A DNA stretch of 47,500 nucleotides from Symbiodinium natans (lineage: Eukaryota; Sar; Dinophyceae; Suessiales; Symbiodiniaceae), in assembly GCA_905221605.1 (NCBI GenBank), contig CAJNDS010002070.1, positions 223,796 through 271,295 of the forward strand, given 5' to 3'. How positions within the stretch are numbered: the stretch's first letter is position 1; every line of letters begins with the position of its first letter. A model generated the notes under the pieces. That model did no database searches and had not been told where the DNA came from. It saw only the letters and a program-made list of their open reading frames with translations. This document shows positions 44,801 through 47,500 of the stretch, one piece after another. The translations under genes were made by a program, and so were the position numbers.

Positions 44801-46582
44801 CTAAACCCTAAACCCTAAACCCTAAACCCTAACCCCCCCCAAAAAAAAAAAAATAAATAAATCATTTGGGCCAGACTCCATCTGGCCAACGGTACGGAGA
44901 TCTGGCGGAACTTGGTCGCCGACTCGCCACCCGGCCTGTTTAAGCGCTTAAGGGGTTTGGTAGCCCAGTGGTAGTGGGTTTAGGGTTTGGGATTTGGGTG
45001 TTGGGGTTTGGGGCGGTACCCTTTTCCATGTTTTATCTGGGTTCAAGGTTCCCTTGTCAAGGAACCAACCCCAAACAGGGTACCCTTATTCTAATATGGT
45101 TGCTGGGCTGTTTGAGGGATCAGGGGTTGAGATGTGTGCTTGGAGTATAGGGTTTTCAGGGGCTGTTTGGGGTTCAGGGTTTAGGTTTAGACCTGCAGCC
45201 CAGAACCCAAGAAGATAACTCCGGGGAGGCACCGGGGAGTCGGGGGTTCCTCCGGCGTGTGAACGGGGTTTAGGGTTTGGGGTTTCGGGTTTTGGGTTAG
45301 GGCTTTAGGGATTGGGGTTTAGGGTTTAGGGTTTAGGGTTGAGGCGTATGAAGCGGGTACTCCTTCAGCGATTCCCTGGTTTGAGAGCTCGTGCTGCGGC
45401 TCCAGCTCACGTCTCTGCTTTCGAAGTCCCTTACTGGGGTTTAGGGTTTAGGGTTTGGGGTTTAGGGTTTAGGGTTTAGGGTTTAGGGTGTAGGGTTTAG
45501 GGTTTAGGGTTTAAAGCGAAACGTAAAAAATCATGTAACACCCAAGAGGTCAGAAGGATCCATCGGGGTGCAGGGTGCCTAGGGTTTAGTTAGGCTCTTA
45601 GCAGGGATTCAGGGGTATAAGGAGGGAACGCGTAGAAGGGACCCTTAATCTTATTCCCCTATATAAGACCTAGATATACCTGATATAGTCCCCGATATAT
45701 ACCCCTATATACCTAAGTAGCCCCTCCATACCCCCTAAGTAACCCCCCCAAGGCCCCTCATAAGGGTCCCAACTTTAGTCGCTTGAAGCGAAGTAGGTAC
45801 CCTACGCAAAGCCCGAATATAAGGGAACCAAGTGCCCTCATTTCTTACTAAGAACCAGCAAGTTGAGCATGTAAGGGAGGAGGTCGAACTGGCTCACAAA
45901 CCGTCTACGATAAATGGGTTCGCTCGGCCTACGACCAGGAGTATCAGCAGGGGGACGTTACCATAGGACTTCGATGGTCGGCAGCGCAGCTGATTATTTA
46001 ACAACTAGTCAAGATGGGAGCATCGCCACACCCCTGCACACCGATCAATGCTTCCCAAATCGGAAGCGCAGGCGTTATGGGGCCAACTACTCGACTGGCA
46101 CAACCGTCACGGCTAGACAGGGTGTTTAGGGTTTAGGGGTTTAGGGGTTTAGGGCTTTAGGGGTTTAGGGGTTTAGGGGTTTAGGGGTTTAGGGGTTGAG
46201 GGGTTGAGGGGTTGAGGGGTTGAGGGTTCAGGGTTTAGGGTTTAGGGTTTAGGGTTTAGGGTTTAGGGTTTAGGGTTTGGGGTTTAGGGTTTAGGGTTTA
46301 GGGTTTAGGGTTTGGGGTTTAGGGTTTAGGGTTTAGGGTCTGGGGTTTGGGGTTTAACAGGGTTAGGTTTGAACATCTTATCGAGCCATTAAAAAGACAT
46401 TTTTGGAGGGCCCCAAACCTACCCCCTTAACCCCTAAACCCTAAACCCTAAACCCCAAATCCTAAACCCTAAACCCTAAACCCTAAACCCCAAACCAGAA
46501 TACAGGGCCCAGAAACCAAGGCGCCCGAGCTTCTCAGATGGCGGGGCGGTGCTGGGCCCGAACCAGCGGCTCGTCGACAGAA
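32802..46582 (+). CDS. PQQ-type beta-propeller protein gene, many small exons (overall span)
   Basis: This entry covers the set of exons listed separately below. Joined in order they read as successive PQQ-like blades: a block around WSWHHPE, GGAVIDE and QGVVKLSKSG; one with TTKSGYAFAVDRHTG + HQLWATKL; one with GGNDKIFGVNATTG + GILWEYD; one with LDDGSVVFMDFAGGMY + RLHLANGTEIW; and a final partial GGAVLGPNQRLV. PQQ domains are 38-40 residue repeats of the form G.vyAlD..TG..lW forming a beta-propeller; in eukaryotic algae the ligand is usually unknown, so no enzyme activity is claimed. Five junctions keep reading frame and restore the motif: 39130/39406, 42895/43653, 43712/44449, 44494/44875 and 32849/33625. 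Donors are GC, GA or GT, acceptors AG. The gene continues past 46582 and its 5' end is uncertain (candidate signal-peptide exon at 28371). Introns (275 bp to more than 3 kb) are filled with telomere-like arrays and small dispersed elements. Confidence 0.65.
32941..33030. repeat. TTTAGGG then TTGAGGG array
   Basis: Inside the 32850-33624 intron, on the donor side. Confidence 0.82.
33032..33178. mobile_element. Family F dispersed repeat, copy 2
   Basis: GGGATTCAGACTCGTACCCC ... AAGGTAAAACCCCTAGAACT, within a PQQ-gene intron. Confidence 0.6.
33357..33420. repeat. CCCTAAA array
   Basis: Nine pure units after CCTAAAA variants. A small acceptor-bounded stretch (TTTCCCCAACAG then SMYVDFQ at 33469-33490) follows. 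Confidence 0.82.
33625..33669 (+). CDS. PQQ-protein exon (GKYHSMLSGGAVIDE)
   Basis: Fifteen codons, phase 0 to 0, after acceptor GCGCCCCAG. GGAVIDE matches the strand before the 'dG.vy' turn in PQQ blades and resembles GGAVLGPNQ in the exon at 46538. The chosen donor is GAG|GACAAG (GA type); the frame stays open through DKNLHPG to a stop at 33710, so a later donor is possible. Confidence 0.55.
33971..34118. mobile_element. Family F dispersed repeat, copy 3 (unbroken)
   Basis: CAAGGGATTAAGACTCGTAG ... CAAGGTAGAACCCCTAGGAG. Serves as the empty-site reference for the TTAA insertion at 14725. Confidence 0.65.
34375..34446 (+). CDS. PQQ-protein exon (TSRYQMTAQGVVKLSKSG)
   Basis: Up to 24 codons following CCCGAG, ending before GTTTAG at 34447, or at the GC donor CAG|GCGAGT at 34431. 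TAQGVVKLSKSGE has the blade pattern 'dGvvkls.sG'. It joins VIDE of the previous exon in phase 0 to give VIDE|KTLTSRYQ. Flanked on both sides by TTTAGGG-oriented arrays. Confidence 0.5.
34723..34966. mobile_element. Family A small element, copy 4 (composite)
   Basis: CTAAGGGTAGTTACGTGG to CATGAAACTACCCTTAG. At 244 bp it is longer than other copies and holds an internal second left end at about 34831, so one copy seems inserted in another. Confidence 0.6.
35255..35395. mobile_element. Family B dispersed repeat, copy 3 (diverged right half)
   Basis: GGGGTCGGAATGATTTCTCA matches copies 1 and 2; the right half differs. Confidence 0.45.
35755..35822 (+). CDS. Possible PQQ-protein exon (LYRAIWATAAHDAKPQHIPA)
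   Basis: Begins after TTCAG, ends at GCG|GTACTG. The W.T....D pattern and final HIPA would read directly into AVLGTTKSG of the next recognised exon, both phase 0. Its 5' junction to the exon at 34375 does not keep phase with the donors I can see, so an exon may be missing or the start is wrong. The frame is open upstream to 35594. Confidence 0.33.
35831..36140. repeat. 140-bp tandem repeat, two copies and a partial third
   Basis: Units start at 35831, 35971 and 36111 with only a few differences between the first two. Confidence 0.8.
36568..36663. mobile_element. Family K element, 96 bp, 12-bp perfect inverted ends
   Basis: CTTTTGACTTAG at 36568-36579 and its reverse complement at 36652-36663. 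Single copy in this window. Confidence 0.6.
36685..36815. repeat. CCCTAAA array
   Basis: About seventeen units. The stretch 36141-36560 before it is degenerate CCCTAAA-like text without a gene. Confidence 0.85.
37490..37920. other. Array-free AT-richer spacer, no gene supported
   Basis: Contains a short palindrome (ATGATAAGCTTAGTTTATCA) near 37580 and a weak 78-codon frame at 37661; nothing recognised. Confidence 0.4.
37945..38155. repeat. Diverged tandem duplication of about 145 bp
   Basis: CTCAAAGATACCCTAAT..CCC and GGACCAAGCCCTAAATCTTA recur in the same order in both halves. Confidence 0.65.
38322..38379 (+). CDS. Exon-like island, unassigned
   Basis: Lies between GTAGTTTCAG and GTTTAGGG; reads QSNNEVALMGPVARLQSR in one frame. 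CCCTAAA units precede and TTTAGGG units follow. Lies inside the presumed 35823-39075 intron of the PQQ gene and does not keep its phase, so it may be an alternative exon or chance. Confidence 0.2.
38378..38580. repeat. TTTAGGG array and 36-bp duplication
   Basis: About fourteen units, then TAGGCTTGGGAAGGTTT.AGG repeated twice. Confidence 0.8.
39076..39130 (+). CDS. PQQ-protein exon (AVLGTTKSGYAFAVDRHTG)
   Basis: The acceptor is preceded by a strong pyrimidine tract (CTCCTCCCTTTTCGATCCCAG). SGYAFAVDRHTG is a near-consensus PQQ repeat core (GyvyAlD..TG). The exon ends CAC ACA G and a GC donor follows (CAG|GCAGAT). The leftover G is completed by GC at the start of the exon at 39406 to code Gly, giving DRHTG|HQLWATKL. 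This is the best-supported splice in the window, because protein motif, phase and both sites agree. Confidence 0.75.
39131..39405 (+). other. GC-AG intron made almost wholly of opposed telomere arrays
   Basis: This 275-nt intron starts GCAGATTGTAGGG, runs straight into about 18 TTTAGGG units (39140-39266), then a short spacer, then CCCTAAA/CCCCAAA-type units (39284-39398), and ends CTGTCAAG. The two array halves are reverse complements and could fold donor and acceptor together. AGGC occurs at both junctions. The intron call rests on the PQQ motif being restored in phase across it. Confidence 0.7.
39406..39464 (+). CDS. PQQ-protein exon (HQLWATKLAEDAGPD)
   Basis: Starts with GC completing the Gly of the previous exon; HQLWATKLAEDAGPDCGPL follows, fitting the strand after TG in a PQQ blade (TG..LWat). 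The donor is taken at CTG|GTCTTT. The frame is open to TAG at 39498, so the 3' end could be later, for example GT at 39497. Confidence 0.7.
39744..39834. mobile_element. Family D small element, copy 5 (intact)
   Basis: GTTGGGATGTTCCACCTTCT ... AGGAGGGGGAACATCCCAAG with the shared TAACAGTCCTTTATGGGGAT body; inside a PQQ-gene intron. Confidence 0.68.
40206..40224. repeat. Poly-C run
   Basis: About 19-20 C directly after degenerate TTTAGGG units. Confidence 0.85.
40478..40531 (+). CDS. Possible PQQ-protein exon (TIATFVSGAASTCPTRIW)
   Basis: Eighteen codons, phase 0 to 0, after CGCCTCCCAAG and before TGG|GTTTCA. Phase fits both the preceding exon (ends CTG) and the next (starts GCT). FVSGAAS would be an inner strand between two blades. 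A competing internal donor GTGAGT lies at 40492. No diagnostic PQQ residue, so support is phase and splice context only. Confidence 0.38.
40636..40790. repeat. 21-22 bp minisatellite AACYTTCGTGGGCAAGGCAC
   Basis: Seven degenerate units; the + frame encodes TFVGKAQ repeats until indels break phase. Inside the presumed 40532-42828 intron. Confidence 0.75.
40816..41800. other. Array-free stretch with several overlapping open frames
   Basis: The + frame 40816-41328 is open for 170 codons but crosses degenerate telomere text, and minus frames are open over the same bases. Peptides (for example VVEFKYPSNETAYGLYSCF on +, LLTENHLFIALCRPVLGPGH on -) match no family I know. Within chance for the window. 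Confidence 0.25.
42348..42500. mobile_element. Family A small element, copy 5 (153 bp)
   Basis: CTAAGGGTAGTTACATGGTC to GGGACCATGTAACAACCCTGAG; the best-preserved left end of the family. Confidence 0.72.
42829..42895 (+). CDS. PQQ-protein exon (MHGGNDKIFGVNATTG)
   Basis: Twenty-two codons plus one base. GGNDKIFGVNATTG is a clear PQQ repeat core. A GC donor follows GGAG at 42896. With the next exon the sequence becomes VNATTG|GILWEYD, with the split Gly codon restored. The acceptor is taken after CCGGAG at 42828; the frame is open further upstream, so the 5' end is less certain. Confidence 0.72.
42915..43035. repeat. TTTGGGG, TTTAGGG and GGGTTGC blocks
   Basis: Three homogeneous blocks at the donor side of the 42896-43652 intron. 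Confidence 0.85.
43533..43625. repeat. CCCTAAA array
   Basis: About twelve units at the acceptor side of the same intron. Confidence 0.85.
43653..43712 (+). CDS. PQQ-protein exon (ILWEYDVDLPVWNFAPLFL)
   Basis: Sixty nt: two bases finishing Gly, nineteen codons, then G. LWEYD followed by P..nfaP is the classic end of one PQQ blade and entry to the next. The donor is CTAG|GATTCC (GA type). The leftover G plus AT of the next exon codes Asp, giving LFL|DDGSVVF. Confidence 0.72.
   Translation, partial: AYSGSTTWTFLYGTLRPCF
43904..43945. mobile_element. Family D small element, copy 6 (fragment)
   Basis: CCTTGGGATATTCCCCTCTA then a decayed body. Confidence 0.4.
44449..44494 (+). CDS. PQQ-protein micro-exon (DGSVVFMDFAGGMY)
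   Basis: Forty-six nt after AAGGTTCCCAG and before the GC donor ACAG|GCGTCC. DDGSVVFMDFAGGMY matches 'dGsvyf.d..G.ly'. Leftover AG plus A of the next exon codes Arg (GGMY|RLHLANG). Too small to find without its neighbours. Confidence 0.68.
44510..44598. mobile_element. Family F dispersed repeat, copy 4 (truncated)
   Basis: GGGATTCAGACTCGTACCCC and CCCCTAAAGGTTC match copy 2; right half missing, replaced by the CCCTACA array. Confidence 0.55.
44597..44832. repeat. CCCTACA, CCCCTAAA and CCCTAAA blocks
   Basis: Acceptor-side array of the 44495-44874 intron; ends in poly-C and poly-A. Confidence 0.85.
44875..44954 (+). CDS. PQQ-protein exon (LHLANGTEIWRN)
   Basis: Acceptor TTTGGGCCAG. LHLANGTEIWRN fits the PQQ core (alda.tGeeiWr). 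The frame continues through VADSPPG to a GT at 44955 that lies at the edge of a small dispersed element; an earlier donor is possible. The one-base overhang here matches the AT start of the exon at 46538. Confidence 0.68.
44958..45110. mobile_element. Family C dispersed repeat, copy 4 (longest)
   Basis: GGTAGCCCAGTGGTA left, ATATGGTTGCTGGGCTG right, inner inverted GGTACCCTTTT/AGGGTACCCTT; interrupted by TTTGGG units. Confidence 0.6.
45435..45512. repeat. TTTAGGG array
   Basis: About ten units with one TTTGGGG and one TGTAGGG. An open island with acceptor-like CTCCTTCAG lies just before (45369-45434). Confidence 0.82.
45603..45785. mobile_element. Family E small element, copy 2
   Basis: GGGTATAAGGAGGGA ... 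GGGACCCTTAATCTTATTCC ... CTAAGTAGCCCCT ... CATAAGGGTCCCAACTTTAG, close to copy 1 at 612. Confidence 0.65.
45790..46115. other. Array-free spacer, no gene supported
   Basis: Unique, balanced composition; a 71-codon frame (45914-46129) has no recognisable domain and no good splice edges. Confidence 0.35.
46120..46355. repeat. Octamer GGGGTTTA, GGGGTTGA, then TTTAGGG blocks
   Basis: Eight-base period first, seven-base period after 46225. Confidence 0.85.
46426..46496. repeat. CCCTAAA array
   Basis: Acceptor-side block ahead of the exon at 46538. Confidence 0.8.
46538..46582 (+). CDS. PQQ-protein exon (GGAVLGPNQRLVDR)
   Basis: Forty-five nt between CGAGCTTCTCAG and GTTTAG. GGAVLGPNQRLV is parallel to SGGAVIDEDKNL at 33640 and fits the strand before a blade turn. 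An intervening exon between 44954 and this one cannot be excluded (an open island lies at 45369-45434). No later exon of this gene was recognised before the window ends. Confidence 0.5.
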
Positions 46583-46655
46583 GTTTAGGGTTTAGGGTTT
46601 AGGGTTTAGGGTTTAGGGTTTAGGGTTTAGGGTTTAGGGTTTAGGGTTTAGGGTA
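46583..46655. repeat. TTTAGGG array
   Basis: Ten pure units beginning at the donor of the exon at 46538. Confidence 0.85.
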
Positions 46656-46870
46656 GAACGCTTTGGGAGGTGATTCGCTTGTGAAGGCTGTTGATAGGGA
46701 GTTGGGGTTCAGGGTTAAGGGTTTTAGGGTTTGTCTTCTGGTGTTTCAGGGTTTTGCGATGGTTTGGGTGTAGGAGTTTAGGTTTTGTTTTGAGGGGGCT
46801 TTAGGGAGCAAGGGGTGCAGGGTGTTAAGGCTAGAGGGGTTTACTTCTGGGAACTTCTCACGTGGGACTT

Positions 46871-47011
46871 CTAAGGGCAGTAATATGGTCCCTTAATATA
46901 GTCCCTTAACTTCTTCAAGGGGTTCTGAAGTATGGGCCCTTGGGTTTTTGTAGGGTATACAAGGCGTCCCTTTCAAGGGCCCATATTCAGGCACCATGTA
47001 ACTACCCTAAG
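46871..47011. mobile_element. Family A small element, copy 6 (141 bp)
   Basis: CTAAGGGCAGTAATATGGTC to GCACCATGTAACTACCCTAAG, with GTATGGGCCCTTGGGTTTTT in the middle. Confidence 0.7.
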
Positions 47012-47139
47012 GCCCCCACCAACCCAAAAGCAGCAGCCCGCAAAACTCTAAGACCTAGAATATTCTCATGATTGGGTTTAATGAGGGTTTAGGGTTCAGG
47101 GTTCAGGGATTCGGGTTCAGGGTTTAGGGTTTAAGGGAA

Positions 47140-47400
47140 TATGAAAGCCCGAAGATAGAGAGCATGCTTCCTTGGAGGGTTTCTTGGCTGTCCGTTACCA
47201 CAAGAGTTCTTGGTTATAAACGAGTATCCGTTCAATCCTGACCTTCTCAACCTTGCCTTTGATGAAAGAATCCCGTGCTCATGTGGCCTTCATTGTACAG
47301 GGTTGAAAGCAATAGAGAAAGACAGAGGACAGGGAGAGAGAGAGAGAGAGAGGGACTCGAGGGCTCCAGGTAACGAATAGACTGCAGCCTGAAAAAGCCC
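47140..47400. other. Array-free spacer with (GA)n, no gene seen
   Basis: Unique sequence with a GA microsatellite at about 47333-47352; no supportable frame. CCCTAAA-type units resume at 47408 and run to the window end. Confidence 0.45.
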
Positions 47401-47500
47401 TAAGCCACAAACCCCAAACCCTAAAGCCTAAAGCCTAAACCCTAACCCCTAACCCCTAAACCCTAAACCCTAAACCTTAACCCCTAAGCCCCTAAGCCCC

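Noticed and set aside
1-47500. CRISPR arrays
   Set aside because: The repeats are contiguous heptamers without unique spacers of constant length; no cas genes; the genome is eukaryotic.
1-47500. tRNA, 5S rRNA, U-snRNA or spliced-leader RNA genes
   Set aside because: No cloverleaf, 5S-like block or leader-like sequence (CCGTAGCCATTTTGGCTCAAG with one or two changes) was noticed on reading; a covariance-model scan would be needed to exclude them.

Overview
The window looks like nuclear DNA of a dinoflagellate or a close alveolate relative. Three observations support this. (1) The plant/alveolate-type telomere heptamer TTTAGGG/CCCTAAA and its one-base variants occur in dozens of short arrays, in both orientations, from end to end. 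(2) The introns that can be placed with confidence use GC, GA and GT donors with AG acceptors, a known dinoflagellate trait. (3) Gene density is very low and there is no bacterial-type operon structure. The species cannot be named from the sequence.

Layout. From 1 to about 20 kb, telomere-like arrays alternate with unique islands of 50-160 bp. Many islands are open on the + strand and have splice-like edges (pyrimidine tract + AG before, GT/GC after), so this stretch is probably intron-rich gene sequence, but I recognise no domain there. At 20.9-22.2 kb lies the clearest single gene: a two-exon XK-related (XKR) membrane protein, almost free of telomere arrays. From 22.5 to 32 kb there are more exon-like islands, a 450-bp AAC/AAT low-complexity block, a 260-bp CT-rich block inside a possible minus-strand exon, and dispersed small elements.

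From 32.8 to 46.6 kb (perhaps from 28.4 kb) a second gene emerges on the + strand. It is a PQQ-type beta-propeller protein cut into very small exons (45-80 nt). Joining these exons in phase restores textbook PQQ blades (AVDRHTG|HQLWATKL, NATTG|GILWEYD, LFL|DDGSVVF, GGMY|RLHLANGTEIW). Its introns contain the telomere arrays. TTTAGGG-oriented copies tend to follow the donor and CCCTAAA-oriented copies tend to precede the acceptor, so introns carry potential hairpins. One intron is flanked by an 8-bp direct repeat spanning both splice junctions, the signature of an introner-like (transposed) intron.

Overlaid on this are at least ten families of short non-autonomous repeats (80-250 bp, several with terminal inverted repeats). 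They include a 410-bp element with TTAA target duplication nested inside another repeat, and a 158-bp insertion flanked by a 14-bp duplication. Two places suggest how telomere arrays spread: one array sits between 19-bp direct repeats, and one is missing from a diverged second copy of the same repeat. Apart from the XKR and PQQ genes, the exon calls are tentative, because short GC-rich islands are often open in several frames by chance.
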